Assembly (NCBI RefSeq): GCF_000332155.1
Contig: NZ_KB235898.1
Span: 1 to 64,000, forward strand
Direction of reading: 5' to 3'
From: Kamptonema formosum PCC 6407
GTDB lineage: Bacteria; Cyanobacteriota; Cyanobacteriia; Cyanobacteriales; Microcoleaceae
DNA length: 64,000 nt
This document shows, one piece after another, positions 46,725 through 55,404 of this stretch; positions within the stretch are counted from its first letter, which is position 1, and every line of letters starts with the position of its first letter. A program made the translations under genes and the position numbers. The notes beneath the pieces were generated by a model. It did not search any database. It was not told where the DNA came from and saw only the letters and a program-made list of their open reading frames with translations.

Positions 46725-46842
46725 ATATCATTTCCCGTTAAATACTTGTCATTGTTCGCTGTGCGAAGCAATCACAAGGTTTTGAGATTGCTTCGCACAG
46801 CGAACAATGGACAGATCGTAAGTAATTTGCCGGACATGATAT
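46725..46842. repeat. 118-bp MITE-like palindromic element (copy B)
   Basis: Same length and ends as copy A, in reverse orientation (..GTAAGTAATTTGCCGGACAT GATAT at the right). The centre is a 24-base perfect stem, CATTGTTCGCTGTGCGAAGC.. with its complement, around ACAAGGTTTTGA. The stem sequence differs from copy A on both arms yet pairs perfectly. TTAGCAA/TTAGCCA repeats follow to 46905. Confidence 0.8.
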
Positions 46843-46890
46843 TAGCCATCAACAATTAGCAATTAGCCATTAGCAATTAGCTATTAGCAA

Positions 46891-48033
46891 TTAGCTATTA
46901 GCCATTTCCAAACCAAAAACTTGACCGAATACTTTTTGAACTTTGTAGCCAGAGTCGATGCTTTCTAAGGGATCTTTCCGCAACCGATGCCGCAAACAAA
47001 GAGTGACAACTCGGCGAATGTCATCAACAGTAACTTCCGTCCGACCTTCACAAGCTGCCAAAGCTTTTGCCGCCCGATTAGTAACAATATCTCCCCGCAG
47101 TCCGTCCACATCTAATTCAGCACAAACTTGGGAAATTTTTACGCGCAAATCGTAATCAAGTTGTACTGATTTTAACCTTTCCTGAGCATCTACAAGCTGT
47201 TTTTGTAGCTCATTTTGCCCTGGTTCATATTTTTCTAAAAATTCTTTAGGGTTTTGGTCAAAATCTGACCGTTGCTCCACAATTTGTACTCTTAAAGTAG
47301 GCTCTTTTACAGTCCTAATTTCGGCGTGCATCCCAAATCTATCCAGCAATTGCGGGCGTAATTCTCCTTCTTCTGGGTTGCCGGAACCAACTAGGACAAA
47401 ACGCGCTGGATGGCGGATAGAAATGCCTTCTCTTTCTACAGTATTCCAGCCACTTGCTGCCGAGTCGAGCAAAACATCTACTAAGTGATCGTCGAGCAAA
47501 TTGACTTCATCAACGTAAAGAATGCCGCGATTTGCTTTAGCTAAAAGCCCCGGTTCAAAAGCTTTAACACCTTCAGATAAAGCTTTTTCAATATCAATAG
47601 TGCCGCAAACTCGGTCTTCCGTAGCGCCCAAAGGCAAATCTACCATTGGGACTTTTTTCTTCGCGATCGCAATTTCTACCTGCTGAGCAACCCTTTCTCG
47701 CAATGCGTCGCTCATTAATTCGGGATCGCTAGGATGGCTATTGAAGGGGTCATCCGCCACCACATCAATTTCTGGCAACAAGTCAGCTAGGGCGCGGATA
47801 GTAGTAGATTTGCCCGTACCGCGATCGCCCATAATCATCACACCCCCGATCTTGGGGTCAATCACATTCAACAGCAGCGCCAGTTTCATCTCCTCCTGGC
47901 CAACAATGGCCGTGAAGGGAAAAACAGCGCGGCGGGCAACGCTAACAGCAGGCGGCGCACCCGCATTCTGGGTATTAATGGCTTCGGCAGTAGGACTCAC
48001 AATAAACTCTAAACTTTTATTACCGTCTTTCAT
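46891..48033 (-). CDS. chlI: Magnesium chelatase ATPase subunit I
   Basis: A 380-residue AAA+ ATPase that, with ChlD and ChlH, inserts Mg2+ into protoporphyrin IX, the first committed step of chlorophyll synthesis. Seen: [15 protein letters not shown], Walker [15 protein letters not shown], Walker [18 protein letters not shown], sensor 1 [20 protein letters not shown], and the C-terminal [18 protein letters not shown]. An N-terminal extension (about 1-35) precedes the core. Stands alone on the minus strand, divergent from the small TPR gene. The last codons overlap a tandem-repeat tract. Confidence 0.97.
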   Translation of the reverse strand: MKDGNKSLEFIVSPTAEAINTQNAGAPPAVSVARRAVFPFTAIVGQEEMKLALLLNVIDPKIGGVMIMGDRGTGKSTTIRALADLLPEIDVVADDPFNSHPSDPELMSDALRERVAQQVEIAIAKKKVPMVDLPLGATEDRVCGTIDIEKALSEGVKAFEPGLLAKANRGILYVDEVNLLDDHLVDVLLDSAASGWNTVEREGISIRHPARFVLVGSGNPEEGELRPQLLDRFGMHAEIRTVKEPTLRVQIVEQRSDFDQNPKEFLEKYEPGQNELQKQLVDAQERLKSVQLDYDLRVKISQVCAELDVDGLRGDIVTNRAAKALAACEGRTEVTVDDIRRVVTLCLRHRLRKDPLESIDSGYKVQKVFGQVFGLEMANS

Positions 48034-48205
48034 TGTTGCACAAAAGGGACATTACATTGAAGGCGAAGTATGATAGACCTTGTGATTGAGCTTTGGGGCA
48101 ACTCTAAACTATTGAACTTAAGTCTACTCAATACAGCTATTTGTCTCAACCTCAAGTCAAATTCATTCAGTTTATTGAACAAAAATAAGAGGGAAATCGA
48201 ACGCC

Positions 48206-48622
48206 ATGAAATTGCTAAAGCTAGGAATAACAGGACTAATAGCAGTGGTAACAGTGTTAGGAATAGGTGATTTTCAATATAGCCCAAATACTAAATATCT
48301 AATTACCAATTATGCCGCCTTAGCTCAAATTCCTACGGAACGAAAAGCAGAAGCAGATAGATTGTTCCAGCAAGGTATGCAGCAGTCACTTAGCAGTCAA
48401 TTTCAGGCTGCATTAAAGTCTTGGCAACAGGCCTTAACCATATATCGGGAGATCAAAGACCCCAAAGGTGAAATGGATGCCCTCAGAAATCTAAGCAATA
48501 CTTACTTTCAGATTGGTAACTACGATCGAGGTTTTGAGTATCAACAACAGTCTTTGGCAATTGAAAGAGAGATGAAAAGGCAACAAGAGGAAGGTAACGA
48601 TGGGACTGCAATCCCTAATTAA
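48206..48622 (+). CDS. Small exported TPR protein
   Basis: A 138-residue protein with a signal peptide (about 1-25, KLLKLGITGLIAVVTVLGIG) and two TPR-like repeats (ADRLFQQGMQQSLSSQFQAA.., then ALRNLSNTYFQIGNYDRGFE). Large cyanobacterial TPR-CHAT proteins begin in the same way (IPTERKAEADRLFQQG); here the protein stops after two repeats with a charged tail (EEGNDGTAIPN). It could be a shortened derivative of such a gene or an independent small scaffold. It is divergent from chlI. Confidence 0.7.
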   Translation: MKLLKLGITGLIAVVTVLGIGDFQYSPNTKYLITNYAALAQIPTERKAEADRLFQQGMQQSLSSQFQAALKSWQQALTIYREIKDPKGEMDALRNLSNTYFQIGNYDRGFEYQQQSLAIEREMKRQQEEGNDGTAIPN

Positions 48623-48633
48623 CAATAGGGTGG

Positions 48634-48690
48634 CATAACTCATAAGTAGAAGGAAGAAGGAAGAGGGAAGAAGGAAGAAGGAAGAACGCT
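48634..48690. repeat. GAAGGAA tandem repeat
   Basis: Five to six GAAGGAAGAAG units between the small TPR gene and clpS. The same purine unit recurs at 31650-31700 and, as CTTCCTT, at 38950-38983 and 62185-62222. Confidence 0.85.
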
Positions 48691-48728
48691 TATACAGCCA
48701 ACTTTTTTGGCAACTTCAGCCGATGGTA

Positions 48729-49022
48729 TTAAGCTTGCTCTAGCGGTGCCATCGTCAACCCAGCGCGACTGAGTTGCATATGATATAGTTCTGCCTGCTC
48801 TTGAGGGCCAACCCAAACAGTAGCTTGACCTTCATAGTGGACTTGATTAGTCAGTTTCCAGGCGCGATCGCTCGTCATCCCTGGAATATACTTAACTAGA
48901 CATTCAGAAACGTGCTGAAACGTATTAAAATCGTCATTGAGTACGATCACCTTATAATTCGGATAAGGCTTGCGGGTAACTTGACTAGACCGGTCGGGAG
49001 CTATAGTAGGTGAAGAGGTCAT
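48729..49022 (-). CDS. clpS: ClpS adaptor protein
   Basis: A 97-residue adaptor for the Clp protease. Seen: YKVIVLNDDFNTFQHVSECL, the core of the N-degron binding pocket (NDD motif), and HYEGQATVWVGPQEQAELY. ClpS delivers proteins with destabilising N-terminal residues to ClpA/ClpC. The first 20 residues are a flexible N-terminal tail as in other members. Cyanobacteria have two ClpS forms; which this is cannot be decided here. It has no gene partner on the same strand within 240 bases. Confidence 0.95.
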   Translation of the reverse strand: MTSSPTIAPDRSSQVTRKPYPNYKVIVLNDDFNTFQHVSECLVKYIPGMTSDRAWKLTNQVHYEGQATVWVGPQEQAELYHMQLSRAGLTMAPLEQA

Positions 49023-49264
49023 CGCAGGAACGGTCGCTGAAACTACAGAAGTGATAACAGAGTTACCCGTGAGATTATAACACGATTACAACACAAGTAT
49101 TTAATTATTTCTAAGCCTCATCATTAGTATTTGTATGGAGTAAGCTTTTTCCTCTAGAGCTTTGTAGTTTAAATTGGCAATTCCCCCAAGGGCAAGGCTG
49201 TTTCCTTCTCAATTTTTTTGTAGAATGAAACAGCCCTGCATTAATGGTGTTCAGGGGGATTTTT

Positions 49265-50560
49265 CTACCTGTAATCCTGTCGCTGAACATCTCGCAAACG
49301 AGCTTCTGGACGCTTGAATCGATCCATTTGAGCCTCAAAGAAACGGCGATTAGCCATTAAATTTGCCGGATTTGGATCGTCCAAAGGATATGAAGTAACC
49401 GTCCGCAAAGCTTGAATTACAGCCGAAGTCACATTGTACATCGAGCGCTGGAAAGTAATTCCCAATTGAATTAACATATCATCCTCACCCCGGCAATGTT
49501 GACGATAGTAATCCACCAAATAAGGCGGTAGAAAATGCAGCATATCCTGCATTAACAATGTCGGTGGAATCCCCGCAGTACCCACCGGAAAAACATCAGC
49601 ATAAAGAATTCCATAATGGAAATCTTTCTGCTCATCAGGAACCTGTTTTGCCTGAGCATTATAAGATTTTGTACCCCGGAAAGGTGATGTGCGATAAAAA
49701 ACCGCTTCCACATAAGGAAGTGCAGCTTCATGCAGCCAGGTAAAACCCTTTGATTTCGGAATAATTTCGTAGCATTCCCCGCGAATATAAACATGATGGT
49801 AAATGGGACGGCTAGCTACCGCAAAAATCCCATTTACTAGAAAATTCATCGCATCTGGAACACCTTTAAAACCTCCTTCATCATAGATGTCAGACATCTC
49901 AAAGAAAACGGGAGCCATCACTTCCCAAAACAAGCCTAAATTCGAGAAGTAAGACATTTGACGGCACTGTTCCAAAAACATATCTGGGAACAGTTTATAG
50001 AGCACCATCATCGGCGGATTGTATTTGAAATAAGCCCGAATTGCTTTATCAGCATTTGCCTTGTATTCTTCACTTTCCAGGTAATCGTTAAATCCTCCAC
50101 CCATGCCTTGATGCCAAAGCATCGAGCGCATACATTCTTCCGCAAACTCCATGTTAATGCGATCGTGCCACAAATGGTGTAATAACTTTGGCATTTTGAA
50201 GGTTGCACCCTTCTCCATAAATGCCAAAAGTTCTGGATGTGCTGTAGCGGAGCCGCGCCAAACCCGCAACTCTGCATCATCACCAGCATAGTGATTGTGC
50301 AAATCTAAATACTCCTGCGGTATCAAGTATTTAAAGAAAGGAAAGGGGTCTAAAAATACACGCTCAGCGATGTAAAGTAAATCCCGCCAGTAGAAATCCA
50401 TCGGCACAGCATAAGCTTTGTAAATGCCGATAATTTGCATCAGATTTTCAGGAGTATCTGGCAGCATTGACCCGCCCGCTTCTAATCTGTGAATGACTTC
50501 GGCAAATTCATGGTTAGAAGGAGGCAATTTTGTTGTAAGTTTAACAGAAGTTTCTACCAT
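49265..50560 (-). CDS. CO2 hydration protein (CupA/CupB family)
   Basis: A 431-residue protein of the ChpX/ChpY (CupB/CupA) family, the peripheral subunit that hydrates CO2 to bicarbonate on the NDH-1MS or NDH-1MS' complex. Seen: HNHYAGDDAELRVWRGSATA, KLLHHLWHDRINMEFAEEC, LGLFWEVMAPVFFEMSDIYD, RPIYHHVYIRGECYEII and DVFPVGTAGIPPTLLMQDML. It is last in the ndhF-ndhD operon, which fits. A TTG lies 10 codons upstream, but ATG 50560 has AAAGGA at ribosome-site distance. CupS, usual next to CupA, is absent, as is a ccmR-type regulator, which tilts toward the constitutive CupB type; this is inference. Confidence 0.9.
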   Translation of the reverse strand: MVETSVKLTTKLPPSNHEFAEVIHRLEAGGSMLPDTPENLMQIIGIYKAYAVPMDFYWRDLLYIAERVFLDPFPFFKYLIPQEYLDLHNHYAGDDAELRVWRGSATAHPELLAFMEKGATFKMPKLLHHLWHDRINMEFAEECMRSMLWHQGMGGGFNDYLESEEYKANADKAIRAYFKYNPPMMVLYKLFPDMFLEQCRQMSYFSNLGLFWEVMAPVFFEMSDIYDEGGFKGVPDAMNFLVNGIFAVASRPIYHHVYIRGECYEIIPKSKGFTWLHEAALPYVEAVFYRTSPFRGTKSYNAQAKQVPDEQKDFHYGILYADVFPVGTAGIPPTLLMQDMLHFLPPYLVDYYRQHCRGEDDMLIQLGITFQRSMYNVTSAVIQALRTVTSYPLDDPNPANLMANRRFFEAQMDRFKRPEARLRDVQRQDYR

Positions 50561-50628
50561 TTTGGGTTCCTTTAAATGTGAAGTTGACAATTACTCATGA
50601 TTAATCTATATAGCTATTGGCTTCTAGA

Positions 50629-51228
50629 TTAATTTTCAGGATTTGGTTGAGGAGAAATCAACTCGCGCCGTAACCGCAAGGCGTGAAAAATACTCAAGAC
50701 ATCGTGTTTCCACTCAGGTAACAGTAGCGTCATAGCAATTTCTTCTACTGTATGAATGAGAGCAGAAATAATCGTTAACCACAGGGGAATTCCTGCATAG
50801 TCAAAGCCAAATATCGCTATAGTAGCAACGAAAAGAGTTATTCCCCAAATCTTCGCTGAGTAGGTATGATAGCTGGCGGGTTTGCCATATTTCAGCAAGT
50901 TAACTGCCCACCATAATAACTGTGTAAAAACCACCGCTAGTAGCGGCCACTGAAACGCAATTAGTATTTGTCTATGAGTCAACCAAGCACTAGCGAATAC
51001 ACAGAGATAAAAGCAGACATCTGCCCAGCTATCGGCTTGACGCAATTGGGCATCGCTAGCACCAATTCGTCGCGCAATAACGCCATCAAAAATGTCAGAA
51101 AGAAATCCTGCCACATACCCAATGATGAACCAAATACTTGTTTTGCCGTCAATAGCATCCCAGAGTAAAAATGGGGCGATTGCAGCACGAAAGATAACTA
51201 AGGCAAGGGGAATATATTTGAGCATCAT
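50629..51228 (-). CDS. CDP-alcohol phosphatidyltransferase family protein
   Basis: A 199-residue membrane enzyme with about six helices. The family signature is seen as FLSDIFDGVIARRIGASDAQ followed by LRQADSWADV: DxxDGxxAR, then D...D at the right spacing. The glycine that normally precedes the last aspartates is replaced by Leu (LRQAD). The family transfers phosphatidyl groups from CDP-diacylglycerol to an alcohol. The gene lies 21 bases after ndhD and 68 before the CO2 hydration gene, inside the CO2-uptake operon. No gene here suggests its alcohol substrate. Confidence 0.85.
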   Translation of the reverse strand: MMLKYIPLALVIFRAAIAPFLLWDAIDGKTSIWFIIGYVAGFLSDIFDGVIARRIGASDAQLRQADSWADVCFYLCVFASAWLTHRQILIAFQWPLLAVVFTQLLWWAVNLLKYGKPASYHTYSAKIWGITLFVATIAIFGFDYAGIPLWLTIISALIHTVEEIAMTLLLPEWKHDVLSIFHALRLRRELISPQPNPEN

Positions 51229-51249
51229 TGGTTTGTGGTTCAGGGTCGA

Positions 51250-52752
51250 TCATTGATTTTTATATTGCATAGCTACTTGCGGATTGTTAGTAGCTGGAAG
51301 CGTAGCAACTATCGCATTTGTAGTTGCTTCAGTCCAGCGAACTAACCAACTTGGTTGCACTCCCAAAACAAAAATTGTGACGGCTAAAACCAAGGCTGGT
51401 AGGGTTTCAGCAAACTTGACTTTGGGATAGTAAGCCAATTTATTATCGAGCTTGCCGAAACAAGTCCTGTTCAGCAGAATTAGGAAATAAACTGCTGTTA
51501 ACCCAGAGGCAAATATGCAAAGGAGAGTTGGTATGGGAAAGACAGAAAAACAACCTTGAAATACCAGGAATTCGGCAATAAAACCAACTAAACCAGGAAT
51601 TCCAGCGCTTGCCATTCCGCCTAAAACTAGCAGGGAACTAATTAACGGTAAACCTCGAACTGGGTTCATCAAACCGTTGAGAATATCCAAATCGCGAGTC
51701 CCGACTTTAGTTTCAATTGCCCCTACTAAATAAAATAGTAAAGCCAAAATTAAACCGTGACTAACCATTTGAGCAACAGCGCCAACCATCGCCAAAGGTG
51801 TACCAGCAGCAGCAGCAACTAAAATGTAACCCATGTGACCGATGGAACTGTAAGCAACCATGCGCTTAATGTCTTTTTGCGCGATCGCACTCAACGCCCC
51901 ATAAAGTACGCTGAAAGTGCCAATAATTGCTAAGCTAGGGGCAAGAATTGCCCAAGCTTCAGGTAACATTTGTAAGCCGAAACGGACTAAACCGTAAGCT
52001 CCTAACTTGGCAAGAATACCCCCCAGCATAATTACAACTGGTGTGGAAGATTCTACATAAGCATCAGGTAGCCAAGTGTGCAAAGGAACTAAGGGAATTT
52101 TGATCGCGAATCCTACTAACAGCACTATTAGTAGTATCAGTTGCGTACTCAAAGATAATGTTTGAGTGTGGATATCGCTGTAGTCAAAACTAGAAGAATG
52201 ACTCAACCAAGCTGTACCTAAGAAAGCGGCCAGGACTAAGATTCCAGAAACAGCGGTATAAAGCAAAAACTTAATCGCTGCATATTCCCGTTTCTGACTA
52301 CCCCAGATGGCAATTAAGAGGTAAAAAGGAATGAGTTCTAGCTCATAAAACAGGATGAACAGTAGTAAATTCTGAGCGACAAAAGCTCCCGCAATTCCGG
52401 CATTCACTAGCAACATTAAAGGGTAGTAAAGCCGGGGTCTTTCTACTGCGTCGCCGCTACCGTAAATCACAATTGCTGTGAGAAAACTGCTTAAAACTAC
52501 CAGCGGCATTGATAAGCCGTCAACTCCCAAATTATAGTTTAAACCTAATTGGGGAATCCAAGGTAAATATTCCTGAAGCTGCAATCCTGAAGCTGTTAAG
52601 TCAAATTGAGTTAACAGCCATGCCGTCCACATAAAGATAGCAAAGGCGAAAGCTAATGCTATATAACGGAGACGATTAGCTGTTTGGTTTCCGGGCAAAA
52701 ATCCGACGACAATAGCACCCAAAACGGGCAACCAGAGCAAGGTACTCAGCAT
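51250..52752 (-). CDS. NDH-1 subunit NdhD (CO2-uptake type)
   Basis: A 500-residue antiporter-like proton-pumping subunit with about 14 helices. Seen: GLNYNLGVDGLSMPLVVLSS, LLLFILFYELELIPFYLLIAIWG with the conserved glutamate, IPLVPLHTWLPDAYVESSTP, and KDIKRMVAYSSIGHMGYILV. It follows ndhF and precedes the phosphatidyltransferase and CO2 hydration genes, so it should be NdhD3 or NdhD4 of a CO2-uptake NDH-1 complex; I do not choose between them. The frame extends 24 codons upstream, but ATG 52752 (MLSTLLWLPVLGA) is the family start. Confidence 0.93.
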   Translation of the reverse strand: MLSTLLWLPVLGAIVVGFLPGNQTANRLRYIALAFAFAIFMWTAWLLTQFDLTASGLQLQEYLPWIPQLGLNYNLGVDGLSMPLVVLSSFLTAIVIYGSGDAVERPRLYYPLMLLVNAGIAGAFVAQNLLLFILFYELELIPFYLLIAIWGSQKREYAAIKFLLYTAVSGILVLAAFLGTAWLSHSSSFDYSDIHTQTLSLSTQLILLIVLLVGFAIKIPLVPLHTWLPDAYVESSTPVVIMLGGILAKLGAYGLVRFGLQMLPEAWAILAPSLAIIGTFSVLYGALSAIAQKDIKRMVAYSSIGHMGYILVAAAAGTPLAMVGAVAQMVSHGLILALLFYLVGAIETKVGTRDLDILNGLMNPVRGLPLISSLLVLGGMASAGIPGLVGFIAEFLVFQGCFSVFPIPTLLCIFASGLTAVYFLILLNRTCFGKLDNKLAYYPKVKFAETLPALVLAVTIFVLGVQPSWLVRWTEATTNAIVATLPATNNPQVAMQYKNQ

Positions 52753-52799
52753 AGTTTTACCGTGAAGTCTAAAATTGCAAGTTGGCAGATTATAACTTT

Positions 52800-52849
52800 G
52801 TAACGCCAGCCTCTGGGCGGTCAAGTTACCGCTCAGAGGGCGGCGTTAC
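52800..52849. repeat. 50-bp palindrome between ndhF and ndhD
   Basis: GTAACGCCAGCCTCTGGGCG and CGCTCAGAGGGCGGCGTTAC pair with few mismatches around GTCAAGTTAC. It lies within the operon, so it could be a processing or attenuation hairpin. A similar palindrome is at 60777-60827. Confidence 0.75.
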
Positions 52850-52903
52850 AGTTATAGATGGTATTGAAATTACGCCCAGAGGAAAGTGTGAAAGTGAGAT
52901 TTA

Positions 52904-54769
52904 TTAGCCGCCAACTATCAGGGGAAGGCGAGATAGTAATGGCCAAGTTAATAACACCATCAAGCCAGCAACTCCGACTATAATTGTCAGAGCATAAAAC
53001 TGAGTTTGACCGGAAACGTTGTACTTTAAACTTTGTCCGCTGAAAACAGTCGCCAGACCGACAAAATTTACCAATCCATCAACGAGGAAGCGGTCAATCC
53101 AGAAGATTGCTTTTGATACGATATCTACTACAAAAACGATGCTCACGCGGTAAAGTTGAGCGGTGTAAAGGTCGTAGGCAAAAAAGTCTTGTAATTGTTG
53201 GGAACCCAAACGCACTGGTTTAGCAAAGTTGTCATTTAGATAAACGAATGCTCCGCTACCGATACCGATCGCAGTTGAGGCTATCAATAAGCCAGCAACG
53301 ACGAGATTAATGTTCGCTGCAATTGGTAATAGTTGCCACTGAATTAACATCAGCGGGACGTGAAGGGTGAAACCCATCAAAATCACCATTGGCAAAATAA
53401 ACGGCCAGTGCAATTCAGGCGATCGCGCTGTCATTGCTGTCTTTGGTTTGCCACCAAAAATCAGGCTGAACTCCCGCGTTAAACTAAAAGCTGTTAAGGC
53501 ATTGACGGCTAAAACAACTAAAAACAGCCAATTTCCGTCATTCCACAGGCGATCGCACATTTTCAGCATTGACCAAAAGCAGCCAAACGGAGGTACTGCT
53601 ACCAATGCCGCAGCACCCACCACAAAGGCTATTCCCGATATCGGCCGCCGCGACCACAGACCGCCCATTTGGGTAAGATCCTGAGTGATGTTATTCCAAA
53701 TAATGTTGCCAGTGCTCATCACCAACAGACTCATCGCGAAAGCGTAGGTAAATAGCAGTGTTAGCGCTGTCTCGCTTTGCTGCGTCCCTACTGCGATAAA
53801 CACCAAACCCATGTAAGCGCTGACGGAGTAAGATAGAGCGCGTTTGCTGTCAATTTGGGCGATCGCAATTAAGGAAGCGCCCACAGCAGTCACTCCCCCC
53901 ACAAAAATCATCGCTGCCACACCCACAGGGGACAATGCAATTACTGGTTGTAACTTAATCAACACCCAAGCCCCCGTTGATACCACGACAGTGTTACGCA
54001 AAATCGTCGCAGGCATGGGGCCTTCCATCGCCTCGTCTAACCACAAGTGCAAGGGAAACTGAGCGCATTTGCCCATCGGCCCAGCGATTAAAGCTAAGCT
54101 CAACAGCGTGGCAACTGTGGGATCTATAGTTGCAGTTTGCGCCCATGTCGCCAATTCAGTGAAATTCCAAGTACCTGCCAAAGGTAAAAGGGCGACTACT
54201 CCCATCAGCAGAATTAAATCTCCCACCCGCTTTGTTAAGAAAGCATCGCGGGCACCGGTAACTACTAAAGACTGGTTGAACCACAAACCAATCAATAGAT
54301 AGGTTCCCAAGGTGAGAATTTCCAGAATGATGTAGCTGAAAAATAGCGAGTTGCACAACGTCAGGCTGCACATCCCCGCTTCAAACAGTCCCAGCATGGA
54401 ATAAAACCGCGCCCAACCCCAGTCCATCTCCATGTACCCGAAAGCGAAAATCTGGGCAATCAGGTTTAAACCTGTCACCAAAACTGTCGCGCCGACGGTG
54501 ACTGAAGAGATTTCTAGGGGGATAGTAAGGTCTAGACCGGCTACGTTGAGCCAAGGTATGAAGATTTCCTGCGACGGCTGATTCCAAGTCGCAGACAAAG
54601 CTAGCACTCCGTGGGCAAAAGCGATGAAGGTCAGGAGTGCATTTAGGTAGCCAGCAGGTCGAGGCCCTGTCAGGCGAGTAATACCGGGAAACCACAGGGC
54701 AGATAAGACAGCACCTATGAGGGGATAGCAGGGTATCAACCAAACGGTCTGGAGAAAGACTTGGGCCAT
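52904..54769 (-). CDS. NDH-1 subunit NdhF (CO2-uptake type)
   Basis: A 621-residue antiporter-like subunit, first gene of the operon. Seen: GITRLTGPRPAGYLNALLT, FGYMEMDWGWARFYSMLGLF, SLFFSYIILEILTLGTYLLIG, DAFLTKRVGDLILLMGVVAL, PLHLWLDEAMEGPMPATILRN and KRALSYSVSAYMGLVF. The TGPRPA start and the LDEAMEGP motif are characteristic of the NdhF3/NdhF4 forms rather than the respiratory NdhF1. It forms the distal membrane arm that works with NdhD and the CO2 hydration protein. No LysR-type regulator is adjacent. Confidence 0.94.
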   Translation of the reverse strand: MAQVFLQTVWLIPCYPLIGAVLSALWFPGITRLTGPRPAGYLNALLTFIAFAHGVLALSATWNQPSQEIFIPWLNVAGLDLTIPLEISSVTVGATVLVTGLNLIAQIFAFGYMEMDWGWARFYSMLGLFEAGMCSLTLCNSLFFSYIILEILTLGTYLLIGLWFNQSLVVTGARDAFLTKRVGDLILLMGVVALLPLAGTWNFTELATWAQTATIDPTVATLLSLALIAGPMGKCAQFPLHLWLDEAMEGPMPATILRNTVVVSTGAWVLIKLQPVIALSPVGVAAMIFVGGVTAVGASLIAIAQIDSKRALSYSVSAYMGLVFIAVGTQQSETALTLLFTYAFAMSLLVMSTGNIIWNNITQDLTQMGGLWSRRPISGIAFVVGAAALVAVPPFGCFWSMLKMCDRLWNDGNWLFLVVLAVNALTAFSLTREFSLIFGGKPKTAMTARSPELHWPFILPMVILMGFTLHVPLMLIQWQLLPIAANINLVVAGLLIASTAIGIGSGAFVYLNDNFAKPVRLGSQQLQDFFAYDLYTAQLYRVSIVFVVDIVSKAIFWIDRFLVDGLVNFVGLATVFSGQSLKYNVSGQTQFYALTIIVGVAGLMVLLTWPLLSRLPLIVGG

Positions 54770-55131
54770 TGGGATTACCTGTCAAGGGTTACAAAAAGTT
54801 AAAAATCTGAGAATGAGCCTGAGTTGCGATCGCCAAAGCAGGCACATCAAAATATTGTTATTAATTTTATATTAAGTTTTGCCTTGCTTTTTCATTTTTG
54901 ATTAGACAACTTTGTAATGATCCCCCTAAATTTTGCTTATATAAATTTTTCTTATCTAGCATAGAATTAGCATTAATTTTGCTGGTTAAATACAGGTCTG
55001 GCTCTTTTTCGGAAATCACTAATCGCAATTTCTGGTCTGTTTACTAATAGCTCAGTGCGCTTTTATGTGGAAACTTTAAGTATAGAAATAACGTCTCCTT
55101 GTGAGTAAGATGGTAACTTTATATATTTGTT
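54770..55131. other. Upstream region of the ndhF operon
   Basis: About 360 bases, strongly AT-rich, holding the operon promoter. I cannot name the promoter or a CcmR/CmpR site with confidence. The region shares no large repeat with other gaps. Confidence 0.4.
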
Positions 55132-55260
55132 ATGAACGAGCAATCTTTTTTACAAGCAACTCACAAACTCAACAATGAAGATTTTGTAGAAAAAGTTTAC
55201 TGTACTTATTTAAAACGAGATTCTGATATTCAAGGAAAAAATTTCTTTCTTTCTTTCTAA
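55132..55260 (+). pseudogene. DUF4214-like fragment (42 residues)
   Basis: A short open frame, MNEQSFLQATHKLNNEDFVE then KVYCTYLKRDSDIQGKNFFL, then a stop after SF. The DFVxxxYxxYLxRxxDxxGxxFF pattern is the first half of a DUF4214 unit, a module usually found in long proteins. The frame ends in a CTTT slippery run (TTTCTTTCTTTC), so a length change there may have truncated it. Downstream sequence is palindromic-repeat material (GTTTATTTATATC, AAGTAGTCGGGCATAATTA). Confidence 0.45.
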
Positions 55261-55404
55261 ATTAGAGGTGGTAAAATTACATTCGCACAGCGAACAATAA
55301 CATACTTACGTTTATTTATATCTGACTATTTAAGTAGTCGGGCATAATTATTAGTGTTAGAGTTAGAATTGTAGACTCTATTCAAAAAACTTTGAGGTTT
55401 TCCC

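Noticed and set aside
49111-49338. Minus-strand frame overlapping the end of the CO2 hydration gene
   Set aside because: Different frame from the well-supported gene, no domain, and mostly in the 3' gap.
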